NCBI RefSeq assembly: GCF_042683045.1
Contig: NZ_JBHUIT010000031.1
Coordinates: forward strand, 399,024-463,023
From: Luteolibacter algae
Lineage (GTDB): Bacteria; Verrucomicrobiota; Verrucomicrobiia; Verrucomicrobiales; Akkermansiaceae
Length of the DNA: 64,000 nt
Direction: 5' to 3'
Below, in pieces: positions 1 to 8,647 of the stretch; the first letter of the stretch is position 1, and the number at the start of each line of letters is the position of its first letter. The notes below the pieces were generated by a model. That model saw only the letters and a program-made list of their open reading frames with translations, made no database searches and was not told the origin of the DNA. A program made the position numbers and the translations under genes.

Positions 1-1
1 C

Positions 2-712
2 GAGGATGGCTCGGAGCTGGTGGTGACGGTGATCAATCCCACTGCCGGTTTTTTTGATGGAGACCGCTTGCTCAGCGACATTTCTGTCGGCGCCAAAGCC
101 CGCCTGGTAATGAGCACTCCAAGCTCTTCACGGGTGTTCCGAATGCGGAAGTATGACGGAAAGGCGGCGATTTGTGAGCAAAAGTTTTCAGTCGAAGCCG
201 ATGGGTTTCTTGAGTGGATCCCCGAGGCATTTATTCCCCATGCGGGCGCACGCTACGTGCAGCGCACGGAAATCGAATTGGAGCGGGAGGCTGGATTGCT
301 TTTCATCGATTGGATCTCGCCGGGAAGGGTCGCGCATGGGGAAATCTTCCAATACGAGAGTCTGCGCTGGGAGTTCGATCTGAAGATGGCGGGTAAACTT
401 GTGGCGCGGGAGCGCTATGAAATGCCGGGAGAGGGCCTGGAGGGGATTACCGCGATGTTTGAGGCGGGGCACTATATTTCCATTTATGTGGCTGGAGAAA
501 TGCAGGAAAACTGGCCGGCTTCGGAGATCGATGCGCTCAGCGGTGCGGACGTTTACCTGGGGCACGGTGCTCTTGAAGGAGGGGAGGTGAGAGTTGTCCG
601 AGCGTTGTGTCGTGACAGCTTGGCCGCTCGACGCTTAATCGAGCGGCTACGGAGCTTGCTTTACAAAAATGCCAATCTGAAAGCTCCCTCTCTCGGGCGT
701 ATTTTCATGTGA
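2..712 (+). CDS. ureD: urease accessory protein UreD (5' end outside window)
   Basis: UreD (UreH) is the scaffold that binds apo-urease with UreF and UreG while the nickel centre is loaded in the cytoplasm. The frame is open from the first bases of the window, reading EDGSELVV before the GTG at 20, so the true start lies upstream and this is a C-terminal fragment of about 236 residues. Family features visible are the NPTAGFFDGDRL block, the following ARLVMSTPSSSRVFRM stretch that resembles the TTP/T-x-K-xYR region of UreD, and WIPEAFIPHAGARY. Other urease genes are expected to the left, outside the window. Stop at 710-712. The call is confident from these motifs; partner genes cannot be checked. 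Confidence 0.85.
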   Translation, partial: EDGSELVVTVINPTAGFFDGDRLLSDISVGAKARLVMSTPSSSRVFRMRKYDGKAAICEQKFSVEADGFLEWIPEAFIPHAGARYVQRTEIELEREAGLLFIDWISPGRVAHGEIFQYESLRWEFDLKMAGKLVARERYEMPGEGLEGITAMFEAGHYISIYVAGEMQENWPASEIDALSGADVYLGHGALEGGEVRVVRALCRDSLAARRLIERLRSLLYKNANLKAPSLGRIFM

Positions 713-787
713 ACGGAAAACCCGGCATCGGCGGGCGAAACCGGTTTCACAGTTGATGTTTTAGTAAAAGCCGTTCATTGCAGCGGG

Positions 788-1150
788 GTGAAAATTATCC
801 TGCTTTCCATTGCGATCGGACTTCTTGCTGGCTTGCTCGGGGCACTGTGTGGCGTGGGCGGGGGAATCGTCCTGGTTCCCGCATTCGTTGCTTTTTTCGG
901 ATTCGAGCAGAAACAAGCGGTAGCGACTTCCCTCGCGGTAATTATTCTAACCTCGCTGGTAGCGACGTTGAACAACGCGCGTGCCGGGAATCTCATCGAT
1001 TGGAAAATCGTGGTATTCGTAGGGATCGCCTCCGCCGTGACAGCCTGGTTCGGAAGTGATTTGATGCGGTCGCTGTCAAATCAGGTGCTGACCCGCACCT
1101 TCGGGGTGGTTCTGGTGGTTTTTGGAGCAAGAATGCTCATTAAGGGCTAG
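788..1150 (+). CDS. TauE/SafE-family membrane protein, half-length
   Basis: A 120-residue hydrophobic protein with about four membrane segments. The N-terminal stretch contains the glycine-rich CGVGGGIVLVP block typical of one TauE/SafE (sulfite exporter/DUF81) repeat. Family members usually have two such repeats and around 250 residues, so this is a half-size version that would have to dimerise, or a truncated gene. It starts at a GTG; no strong ribosome-binding site is seen. It follows ureD by 75 bases on the same strand, so it may be co-transcribed, but a link to urease is only positional. The transported substrate cannot be told. Confidence 0.65.
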   Translation: MKIILLSIAIGLLAGLLGALCGVGGGIVLVPAFVAFFGFEQKQAVATSLAVIILTSLVATLNNARAGNLIDWKIVVFVGIASAVTAWFGSDLMRSLSNQVLTRTFGVVLVVFGARMLIKG

Positions 1151-1173
1151 TTTCTTGGTCAGAAAAGGTTCGC

Positions 1174-2115
1174 TTAGAAGCACTTTGGAATCGCCGCGAG
1201 AACTTTTACCACATCCAGCTCCAACTGGCATCTCCCGTCCATAAGGCATTTGGGAGAGAGGCAGGGAGAGCACTCCACGTGGCGTTTTACTGCGACGTGG
1301 CGCTTCCCGAGAGGTCGTTTCCAGGCGATGTCATTGGGCCCGAAAAGCGTGACGCAAGTTGCACCCGCATGAGCTGCGAGATGAGGGAGCGATCCATCTG
1401 CGGCGATCACCAGTTGGTGGGCGGCCAGCATCGGAAGCGCTGCGGATAATGGAGAAATGTGGAGAAACTCCACGTCGCTTCCCAACCGGACCGACAGAAT
1501 TTTCCCGAGGCCGCGGCCTCCCACCGCACCTGCGACAGTCACATGTTTCCCACGTTCCAGCATTGCTTCGCCGAGCTCCTGCCAACGGTCGAGCGGCCAC
1601 TCGTAGCTCGGTCCGAAGTCGGAGCCGGGGCATAGTAGGACAGTATTGTGACCAGCGGGAATGCCCATGGGGGAAGCGACAAAATACTCCGGTCTGTCAA
1701 CGGAGACGCCCAGTTCTTCACAGGTTTTCAAATACATGCGCACCCGGTGCTCGGTCGCGCCCTCGTGGACGGCCATTGGATGGGTGAGGAGCTTGGAAAG
1801 TTTTTTTTCGTCGGGCCCGAGCCGCCGCTCGATTTTCGCTTTCGCAAAAGCCTTTGCTGCGGTGCCGTCCTGCCACGCAAGTGTCGCCTCCCAGCTTCCG
1901 CCTATCTGGTCGACGAGAGCCCCCACCTTTGTCTTTTCTGAAAAACGGAACTGCCTGGCATTGCAGACACTCTCCCAAAGTGCCTGCTGCTCTTCACGGC
2001 AGACGATGCTGGCTACGAGCCCTGTCTGGTGCAGTGCGCGCAATGCCGGAATCGCAAAGCATGCCTCATCCCACCGCTCCGGCATTGCCAGCAGCATTCC
2101 TTTTTTCTGACTCAT
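1174..2115 (-). CDS. glycosyltransferase family 9 (heptosyltransferase-like)
   Basis: A 313-residue cytoplasmic protein resembling ADP-heptose:LPS heptosyltransferases (GT9, WaaC/WaaF type), which transfer heptose to lipid A-core precursors. Recognisable are the opening PERWDEACFAIPALRALH, the nucleotide-sugar-binding region LLCPGSDFGPSYEWPLDRW, and the late VIAADGSLPHLAAHAGATC followed by VTLFGPND, which match the GT9 C-terminal pattern (D-x-G-x-x-H-x-A-A). The protein is a little shorter than typical WaaF (about 350). Six bases separate it from the upstream ThuA gene on the same strand, so the two are probably co-transcribed. The exact acceptor sugar is not determinable. Confidence 0.85.
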   Translation of the reverse strand: MSQKKGMLLAMPERWDEACFAIPALRALHQTGLVASIVCREEQQALWESVCNARQFRFSEKTKVGALVDQIGGSWEATLAWQDGTAAKAFAKAKIERRLGPDEKKLSKLLTHPMAVHEGATEHRVRMYLKTCEELGVSVDRPEYFVASPMGIPAGHNTVLLCPGSDFGPSYEWPLDRWQELGEAMLERGKHVTVAGAVGGRGLGKILSVRLGSDVEFLHISPLSAALPMLAAHQLVIAADGSLPHLAAHAGATCVTLFGPNDIAWKRPLGKRHVAVKRHVECSPCLSPKCLMDGRCQLELDVVKVLAAIPKCF

Positions 2116-2121
2116 CAGGGG

Positions 2122-3051
2122 TTACTTCTTCTGCTTGTTGGCCTTTTTCACAGGATCACTTTTGTCATCCAGATTCGCGGCCATATCTTCTGCGCTGACA
2201 GTGGATTCCACGCCATTTTCCGGGACTTCCATCTTACAAATCCAGAGCATCGCATTGAGAGCAATCTTGCGGAAACTATCGTTTTCCCAGTTTTTGTGAA
2301 AGTGTCCTCCGGTGAAACCCACCCCGCGGCCACCATCTGGGCGCTCGATGCTCCACATCATGGTTTCGGGCTCGCCTTTTCTTGCCTGAATGTGTTCGTA
2401 AGGGCCTTTCGGATGAACGTAGGGGCCATCCCGCACTTCATCGGAAGGGGTCGCGACCAGCAGGGATTGCACGCCCTTCATATCTTCCGGGAAACGGATG
2501 GAGAAATACCATTCATCCAGGATCTTGAAAGGTTTGATCCCTTGGGTGATGGGGTGGATATCGAATTTTTTGTAATCTGCTTCCCAATATGGGTTGCAGG
2601 AAAAGCCGGTTTCGTAAGCTCCGCCGATCCATTCGCGGAAGTCGTTACCACTCTCTCCCTCGTCAGCACATTGCACCGCGTAATGCATCATCATCACCCC
2701 GCCTCCGCGGTTGACCAGTTTTTGGATCAGCTCCGGGCGATTGCCTTCCAGCGCCGGATGTTTCTTTCCTCCATCCGCATAAATCACGACAGCATCCGCC
2801 GTATCGAGCACGGCATCATCGCTCACCCATCCGTTTGGGTGGACTTCCACTTCCAGGCCCTCCACGCCGGACAAACATTTCTTCAGTAGCTCGCATCCGG
2901 CATTGAATTCATGCATTCCCGGGCCGTGGCTGGGTTTACCGGCGATCATTACCAGCTTTTTATGTGGAACATCTTCCGCTGCGGAAATCATCGGGAAACT
3001 TGTAATAGCTAGAACAGCCAGGATGACACTTTTCGGGTGAAGCTTTTTCAT
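2122..3051 (-). CDS. secreted ThuA-like domain protein
   Basis: A ThuA (trehalose utilisation) domain protein, a glutamine-amidotransferase-like fold common in Verrucomicrobia and Planctomycetes and often linked to sugar catabolism. I chose the ATG at 3051, where the sequence MKKLHPKSVILAVLAITSFP begins a clear signal peptide; a GTG 18 bases upstream would add six residues. Domain landmarks are HKKLVMIAGKPSHGPGMHEF, the VVIYADGGKKHP segment, GGGVMMMHYAV, and the C-terminal GRGVGFTGGHFHKNW. The last 35 residues are charged and lysine-rich. It sits directly upstream of the GT9 gene. The biochemical reaction is unknown for most of this family. Confidence 0.83.
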   Translation of the reverse strand: MKKLHPKSVILAVLAITSFPMISAAEDVPHKKLVMIAGKPSHGPGMHEFNAGCELLKKCLSGVEGLEVEVHPNGWVSDDAVLDTADAVVIYADGGKKHPALEGNRPELIQKLVNRGGGVMMMHYAVQCADEGESGNDFREWIGGAYETGFSCNPYWEADYKKFDIHPITQGIKPFKILDEWYFSIRFPEDMKGVQSLLVATPSDEVRDGPYVHPKGPYEHIQARKGEPETMMWSIERPDGGRGVGFTGGHFHKNWENDSFRKIALNAMLWICKMEVPENGVESTVSAEDMAANLDDKSDPVKKANKQKK

Positions 3052-3245
3052 TTCCGAACAATCCACCACCTGTAATGCATCTCATCAACACCCATTTTTC
3101 ACGCATGGATGAATTTTGGGAGCCGCCATGCCGTAGTTGCTGCGATTTCCTAGCCCGGATTGAAATTCGGCCGGGCAGTAATGGTGCCCCCAACAAAAAT
3201 CTCATTCGGCTAGATATATTGGAGGTTTGTGATTAACCAACCGGC

Positions 3246-4226
3246 ATGCAAAACACCAGTTCAGCAGTATTGATCGGCGGCTCGATCGCTATCGACAACA
3301 TAAAAACCCCCACCGCGGAGGGGAAAAATCTTCTTGGCGGCTCCGCCTCTTTCACCGGGATCGCAGCCTCATATTTTACCGATCCGGTTCACCTGATAGG
3401 AGTCATCGGGCAGGACTTTCCGCAGGAACATCTGGATCTGTTTGCTTCCCGAAACATCTCGACCAGCGGCCTTGAGCGCTCCGAAGGGGACACTTTTTCG
3501 TGGACCGGAGAATACCACGAGAACATGAACGATCGTGATACTTTGGCAGTAGCGATCAACGTTCTTGAAAACTGGGAACCAAAAATTCCCGCAGAAATAG
3601 CTTCGGCGCCCATCGTGGTCCTCGCCAATATGCATCCTCTCAACCAGCTTCAGATGATTGACCAGCTCACCGCTGAAAGGCCTTTCATCGCAGCGGATAC
3701 CATGGATTTGTGGATCACCATCGCCAACGAGGATCTCCATAAAGTGCTCCTGAAGATCGACCTTCTCGTGATCAATGAATCCGAAGCACGGGATTTCTGT
3801 AAGACCGCGAACCTGATTACCGCCGGTCAGAGACTTCTGGAGAAAGGACCCCGGAATGTGGTTATCAAACTCGGCGAGTTCGGGGCGATCCTCTTCTCAA
3901 AACACCCGGAAGGGAGCCCTGCGACAGAGTTCACCTTGCCTGGCACAAATTATGATCTTTTCCGATGCGCCGCGTTCCCTCTTGTGGAAGTGGCCGATCC
4001 AACAGGAGCGGGGGATTCATTTCTCGGCGCTCTCGCCGGATACCTCGCTTCCACCGGAAAGACGGACTTTTCCTTCGACGATATCCGCAGTGCGATCGTT
4101 TATGGATCTGTCGTGGCTTCCTTCACCTGTGAGGCCTTCTCCGCCAACCGGCTGGCCCACATTTCCAGAGATGAGATCGAGAACCGTCTGACACTCCTGA
4201 AAAATCTCACCCATTGGCCCGAGTAA
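3246..4226 (+). CDS. PfkB-family carbohydrate/nucleoside kinase
   Basis: A 326-residue kinase of the ribokinase/PfkB superfamily, phosphorylating a sugar or nucleoside with ATP in the cytoplasm. Visible are the N-terminal GGSIAIDNIKTP and LLGGSASFTGIAAS substrate-side glycines (residues about 11-42), the ADT and INESEARDF segments in the middle, and the catalytic signature DPTGAGDSF at residues 251-259, whose Asp is the general base. The protein is full length for the family. It is divergent from the ThuA gene and followed by a 375-base spacer, so it is probably monocistronic. The substrate cannot be assigned. Confidence 0.87.
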   Translation: MQNTSSAVLIGGSIAIDNIKTPTAEGKNLLGGSASFTGIAASYFTDPVHLIGVIGQDFPQEHLDLFASRNISTSGLERSEGDTFSWTGEYHENMNDRDTLAVAINVLENWEPKIPAEIASAPIVVLANMHPLNQLQMIDQLTAERPFIAADTMDLWITIANEDLHKVLLKIDLLVINESEARDFCKTANLITAGQRLLEKGPRNVVIKLGEFGAILFSKHPEGSPATEFTLPGTNYDLFRCAAFPLVEVADPTGAGDSFLGALAGYLASTGKTDFSFDDIRSAIVYGSVVASFTCEAFSANRLAHISRDEIENRLTLLKNLTHWPE

Positions 4227-4601
4227 CCACACTGTTTTTTGAATAGAAATGGTTAAATCTTCAAAGCATCCTGCATTATAGAAAACCGCATACAGGCCGG
4301 ATTGAAAATTCTAACCTCCACACCGGATATCTAGCAGATTTATACGGTTGGTTGGATTTTATGTAAACTGCTGAAAAGCAGGAGTTTGTGTGAGGTGTGG
4401 ATCGCGGCTATGTAAACTGAATGTAAAAACTCACGAATAGCCATCCCGGGATAAATTTTTGCCCTTGCTCTGTGTTTACAAATGATGTTTCTTTGCCCTG
4501 TGTGTGCGGTGGAAACACCGTGAAGTAGCCGGAGTCGTGACAGAAATGTCACCCTATACGGCCTGACCGAAACCAAAAAAAAAACTACTCCATTGCCCGC
4601 A
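4227..4601. other. intergenic spacer with short direct repeats
   Basis: No convincing gene. The stretch is AT-rich and contains a direct repeat, ATGTAAACTG, at 4361-4370 and again at 4410-4419, roughly one promoter length apart, which could be a regulator binding pair for the downstream exported-protein genes. An A-rich tract (4571-4584) lies just before the next start. No hairpin with a clear U-tract was seen behind the kinase gene. Confidence 0.4.
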
Positions 4602-5633
4602 ATGAAAAATTTAATCCCCTTTATCGCCGCCGCTGCTCTCGCCGCGCCCGGCATCTCCCACGCAGAAACTGCGTATTCGAAGCCTTCTGGCTATGTGACG
4701 TTAGGTAATCCGGATTCGAATGCAGCAATACCTGATATCACAGCGAATACTGATGCTACCGTTTCTATTCCCTTAGAACGTGCTCCCGAATATTCTGGTA
4801 AGATTAGCTCTGTCTCAGGATCTAATTTGGTTCTCGATACAAACGTCTTGCCTGTATCTGGATTAGCGGGTGATCCTGCAACTCCCTACCAGTTCAAGAT
4901 AACCTCAGGTTCTCAAGAAGGTCTTATCGGTTTGATTTCCGCAAATACTGCAAATAGTGTTAATCTTGGTAGCATAATTGTGGGTGATTTATCAGGAGTT
5001 AGCGCAAATGATACGTTTGTGATTTCGAAGGCTTGGACCCTAGGCACATTCTTCCCATCGACTTTACCTGCGGGAACCAACGTTTTAGCATACTCGGGAA
5101 CAGTAGCTGGCTCTAACTTAGCCTCCGATCTGGCTTTTGTGTGGAGCGGGACTTCATGGTTTCAAATTTCTGGCGCTGATAACGGCCTCGAAAATGACTC
5201 GAATACCATTTTATTCCCAGGCGAATCATTTATTGTACGTTCCGGAGGCGCACCTATTGACGGCTTTGTAGTGACCGGAAACGTTCCGCTAACTAAATCG
5301 CGGGCGCTGATCACAAAAATTAATAGTAATGCCCAAGATAACAGAATTTCGATTACCAGTCCCGTCGATGAGCCAATTGAAAACCTGCGAGGTATGCTTC
5401 CTGGAGACAACCTGCTGACATTTGACAATAGCACATCGGGTATAAATAAGTCAGCGTCTGAGGTTCTTGTTTGGTCAGGAACAGCATGGTTTGGTGTCGC
5501 CGGTGTATCTGGTGATCAAACGGGCCTATATAAGCTGAAATCAGGACAAGGTTATGTATTGCGGCGCTCTGCTGGAGCTCCAATAGGAGATGGTGAAATT
5601 TCCATTGAACAAAACTATTTGGATGACTTGTAG
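4602..5633 (+). CDS. exported protein, verrucomicrobial paralogous-family type
   Basis: A 343-residue secreted protein with a clean signal peptide (MKNLIPFIAAAALAAPGISHA). A TTG nine bases upstream is an alternative start. The mature part is rich in Ser, Gly, Asn and Thr, is predicted mostly beta, and carries two similar blocks with the pattern VWSGTSWFQISG and VWSGTAWFGVAG, each followed by a GFVV/GYVLRRSGGAP-type stretch, so it is internally repetitive. From memory it resembles the uncharacterised TIGR02597 family found in Verrucomicrobia; I cannot confirm this without a search. It precedes a PEP-CTERM gene by 32 bases and is probably co-transcribed with it. Codon use is visibly AT-richer than in neighbouring genes. 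Confidence 0.65.
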   Translation: MKNLIPFIAAAALAAPGISHAETAYSKPSGYVTLGNPDSNAAIPDITANTDATVSIPLERAPEYSGKISSVSGSNLVLDTNVLPVSGLAGDPATPYQFKITSGSQEGLIGLISANTANSVNLGSIIVGDLSGVSANDTFVISKAWTLGTFFPSTLPAGTNVLAYSGTVAGSNLASDLAFVWSGTSWFQISGADNGLENDSNTILFPGESFIVRSGGAPIDGFVVTGNVPLTKSRALITKINSNAQDNRISITSPVDEPIENLRGMLPGDNLLTFDNSTSGINKSASEVLVWSGTAWFGVAGVSGDQTGLYKLKSGQGYVLRRSAGAPIGDGEISIEQNYLDDL

Positions 5634-5665
5634 ATTTTAGGATCAAATTAATATTATATACTTAT

Positions 5666-6313
5666 ATGAAAATAAATACATTGGCAGTCATGGCTGGATC
5701 TGTGATCTTCGCCTCATCGGCTATGGCGACTGTTACCTTACAGTTTATACAGCCCTTCTCAACTACGGGTGGAGTAACTTCTAATTTTGCTGATGCATCA
5801 GGGGTTGCAATGAATGGCCTTTATTGGGGAGTTATCGTGGATACAAATAACACTGGTTTCGGAACAACATATGACAAACTGACTCTATCTCCCAGTTTGG
5901 TATCGACCCTAAGCACTGGGGGAACGACCGGAAGTAATGTTTTGATTCTCTCCAATACGCTCACTTCAAATACGTCTGCTTTCACTGAATTTTCGGCTCA
6001 GTCGGTTCCTCAGAATCCGGGCGGAGTAGGTGGAATTGGATCTATCACAACGATAGAACTAAATGGTTCCAATGGGGTTTCTACAGGTGATGCATTCCGT
6101 ATAGTTTGGTTTGATACTTCTGGTAACTCAGCAGGATTTTTAGATGATTCATCATTCAAAATCCCTACTGATAGCGCTACATTTGACTATAGTGCTGTTT
6201 TTCGTGGGCCAGATCCCGTTCGTGCCGCAACAGGAATTACAATGGTTCCAGAGCCTTCTGCACTTTTGTTGAGTGCGCTTGGTGTGCTTGGTCTTCTTCG
6301 TCGTAGACGCTAG
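5666..6313 (+). CDS. PEP-CTERM sorting-domain protein
   Basis: A 215-residue exported protein with an N-terminal signal peptide (MKINTLAVMAGSVIFASSAMA) and a C-terminal sorting signal, VPEPSALLLSALGVLGLLRRRR: the PEP motif, a hydrophobic span and a basic tail. Such tails are recognised and cleaved by an exosortase (EpsH/XrtA type) for delivery to the outer surface. The middle is Gly/Ser/Thr/Asn-rich with no recognised enzyme domain. It lies 32 bases after the preceding exported-protein gene and is followed by a strong terminator, so the two form one unit. No exosortase gene is in the window. Confidence 0.85.
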   Translation: MKINTLAVMAGSVIFASSAMATVTLQFIQPFSTTGGVTSNFADASGVAMNGLYWGVIVDTNNTGFGTTYDKLTLSPSLVSTLSTGGTTGSNVLILSNTLTSNTSAFTEFSAQSVPQNPGGVGGIGSITTIELNGSNGVSTGDAFRIVWFDTSGNSAGFLDDSSFKIPTDSATFDYSAVFRGPDPVRAATGITMVPEPSALLLSALGVLGLLRRRR

Positions 6314-6347
6314 TTTTTGCTATCTGACACACACATACACTTCTCTA

Positions 6348-6375
6348 AAGACGGGCTTCGGCCCGTCTTTTTTTT
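6348..6375 (+). terminator. rho-independent terminator
   Basis: A GC-rich stem AGACGGGC / GCCCGTCT closed by a TTCG tetraloop is followed directly by a run of eight T. It sits 35 bases after the PEP-CTERM stop and ends that transcript. Confidence 0.92.
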
Positions 6376-6393
6376 GTGCCCATCTGTACAAGA

Positions 6394-6553
6394 GGTAGGG
6401 TCGCCCGGCCCGGGCGACCGTTGCTCAGATAGTTAGAAAACTGAAGGAATGAGCGATCAAATCTAAACGAGAGTTCTGATATCACGACCAAGCGAGCCGC
6501 TTGGCCCTACCAATTCATTGAATGAAGGTAGGGTCGCCCGGCTCGGGCGACCG
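6394..6553. repeat. REP-like palindromic units (three)
   Basis: Two near-identical 27-base palindromic units lie at 6394-6420 and 6527-6553. Each starts GGTAGGGTCGCCCGG and ends CGGGCGACCG, and they differ by one base at the centre (C or T). Between them, at 6485-6511 in opposite orientation, is a third unit with the same GGTAGGG head but a different arm (CCAAGCGGCTCGCTTGG on the minus strand). They resemble bacterial REP elements: same head, imperfect palindrome, intergenic, between convergent genes. The remaining part of the 353-base spacer holds no gene. Confidence 0.65.
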
Positions 6554-6666
6554 TTTGCTAAGGAAAGGGAAGCCGCCGGTTAATTCTTGAACGATGAACC
6601 GATCCCTCTTCAAAGGAATTTCTACATTCCTACTCCGTGGCCAGTTAAGTTGCTCAACTCGTCGAA

Positions 6667-7809
6667 TTAGCGAATGGAGCGATAGATTTCCTCAAGCGCC
6701 AGAACCGTATAGGCAGTAACGAGGATCGGGTTGGATTCCATCCAACGTCCGTTGTCATTTACCCACGAGCCATTCTCGCGTTGCCTGGTAAGGAGAGCGC
6801 CGGCGAGATCTTTGCGCCAATCTGCTTCAGTGCCATCGGCAAGCTTCAACTTATCGATTCCAGATGCGTTCATAGCCTTGGCCATCGCCTGATAGTAGTA
6901 GTAGAGGCCTTCCGCTCCCATATTGGGATTTTCCTCGGTGGTGTAGTTTTTACCGAGCCATTCTTTCACGGCAATCACCCGCGGATCGTCAGGGGTAACG
7001 TTTGCATAAACAAGGGAGAGCAAACCCGCATAGGAAATTGATCCGTAGGAACGGAGGGCAACTTTTCCGTCTTTGGTAACATCGGTGCCGGCTTTTGAGT
7101 CACCCGGAGTGTAGATAAAACCACCCTTGTTCTTTTCGTCATCCGAGGCCCATTCCTGATCGTTGGTGGCGCTGAGGTTTTGGCTGCGGGAAAGAAAGGT
7201 CAGTGCTGCGTCCCAATCCAGTTTGGGCTCGTCCGCATGATTTCCATCCTCGATAATTTTATCGGACAACGCCAGCGCTTCGATCGCCAAATAGGTGTTG
7301 GACATATCGGTGTGATCGTCATGGGAGCCGTAGCCTATGCCTCCATCGTTCGGGTTGTCCGACTTTCCTTTCTCGCCAATGTCCCATTGGTTGGCGATCA
7401 GATGGCGACGGGCTTTGATAATTGCCGGCTCAAATACATCTCTACCGGCAGAGGACAGTGCGGTGAGAGAGGTGGCGGTATTGTAAACTGAAAGACCGCG
7501 ATTGTAGATGCCGCCATCTGCTTTCTGTTGTTTCAGAAGCCAGGCGAAACCCTTTTCGGCAGAGGTAGGCAGTTTCTCTGCCGGGGATTGCAGGTTTGGA
7601 TCACGAACAATGGCGGTGAGGGCAAGACCTGTGAACGCTGGCAGGCCCTCATCATCCCAGAAACCCTGCTCATTCTGCTGGTCGACGAGCCAGGCATTCC
7701 CGCGGGCGATAGACTGGCGGATCTCGTTTTTAATCGATAGATATTCGTTTTGAGCCTGGGCGGCAGTGGAGCCAATACAGATGGCGAAGCTTAGCAGAAG
7801 TGATTTCAT
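6667..7809 (-). CDS. exported alpha/alpha-toroid protein (prenyltransferase/squalene-oxidase repeat)
   Basis: A 380-residue protein with a signal peptide (MKSLLLSFAICIGSTAAQA) and repeated helical units of the prenyltransferase/squalene-cyclase type. QQ-x(1-2)-G-x-W/G motifs recur: QQNEQGFWDD (about 44-53), QQKADGGIYN (about 94-103), SRQRENGSW-like near 347-353 (RQRENGSWVND). The fold is the same as in terpene cyclases, but the DXDD protonation motif of squalene-hopene cyclase is not obvious and the protein is much shorter, so catalysis is doubtful. Similar secreted toroid proteins are common in Planctomycetes and Verrucomicrobia. It follows the YdjY-domain gene by 67 bases, the probable end of a three-gene unit. 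Confidence 0.75.
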   Translation of the reverse strand: MKSLLLSFAICIGSTAAQAQNEYLSIKNEIRQSIARGNAWLVDQQNEQGFWDDEGLPAFTGLALTAIVRDPNLQSPAEKLPTSAEKGFAWLLKQQKADGGIYNRGLSVYNTATSLTALSSAGRDVFEPAIIKARRHLIANQWDIGEKGKSDNPNDGGIGYGSHDDHTDMSNTYLAIEALALSDKIIEDGNHADEPKLDWDAALTFLSRSQNLSATNDQEWASDDEKNKGGFIYTPGDSKAGTDVTKDGKVALRSYGSISYAGLLSLVYANVTPDDPRVIAVKEWLGKNYTTEENPNMGAEGLYYYYQAMAKAMNASGIDKLKLADGTEADWRKDLAGALLTRQRENGSWVNDNGRWMESNPILVTAYTVLALEEIYRSIR

Positions 7810-7876
7810 GGATTTTAATTGAGTTGTCCGTAAACGTTTTCCGGTTCTTTGTGAAACGCGTGCCGGTGGCTAAATC

Positions 7877-8605
7877 TTAGGGCTCTTTATACGGGGAAAC
7901 AATCAAAGTAACGTTTGTTTCCAACGGAGGCACCCTGCGGGTGAAAACGGTCCAGACATCATCATTGCCGTTGTCTTCACCCGGATAGTTGATGATTGAA
8001 GCATTGGTGATGAAGATCGCCGCCAAGTCCCCGGTGGTTTCGGGGACGTATTGTCCTTCATAAAATTCTGATCCACCATAAACCCAATGGGTAAGCGGCA
8101 TCGTTCTGCCGGTCGTGCCATGGCTGATCCATTCATTGACGGAAAAGCGTTTGGTCTCCCCATCGATGGTGTATTCGACATCAATGGCAATTCTTGCAGC
8201 AGCCCGGGTTGCTTCGTCCTCCTTATAAAAATCATTCGAAAGCACTCCAGGCTCCCGTGGGATTCGATAAAGTTCTCTCGACGGCTTATATCGGAGGAGA
8301 GTGAATGCCAGATTGATATTCGTGGGGCTGGTTTCGGTGCGGAAGAGGGCCTCATGGATTTTACCATTCTGGTGAACCAACAGGTATTCCAGTAGTCCTT
8401 CGCGCATATTCAGCTGCGCGGGGAACCGGATCTCACGGCTCTTCTTATCAAAAGTTACCGTCCCGATCCGATATTGGTTGGCATCAATCTGCTCAATGAT
8501 CGGTCTTTCGGGCGCTTGAACTTTTTCCTGATCCTGCCCGGCTTCCTGAGCGGGAGATTGCAGTTGCAAAAGCAGTAGCAAGAAAAACAGGCGAATGGTG
8601 GGCAT
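7877..8605 (-). CDS. exported YdjY-domain protein
   Basis: A 242-residue protein with a leucine-rich signal peptide (MPTIRLFFLLLLLQLQSPAQ), then a short acidic/Gln linker and a YdjY-like domain. Matching features are the strand RIGTVTFDKKSREIRFPA, the MREGLLEYLLVHQNGKIHEA block and the later HWVYGGSEF segment. The function of this domain is unknown; it is widespread in Planctomycetes and Verrucomicrobia as secreted proteins beside toroid proteins like the downstream neighbour. It lies 42 bases after the TIM-barrel gene on the same strand. Confidence 0.75.
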   Translation of the reverse strand: MPTIRLFFLLLLLQLQSPAQEAGQDQEKVQAPERPIIEQIDANQYRIGTVTFDKKSREIRFPAQLNMREGLLEYLLVHQNGKIHEALFRTETSPTNINLAFTLLRYKPSRELYRIPREPGVLSNDFYKEDEATRAAARIAIDVEYTIDGETKRFSVNEWISHGTTGRTMPLTHWVYGGSEFYEGQYVPETTGDLAAIFITNASIINYPGEDNGNDDVWTVFTRRVPPLETNVTLIVSPYKEP

Positions 8606-8647
8606 AAAGAAATCAGGAAAAAGTTTAACGCGTAGCGGGAGTGGCGG

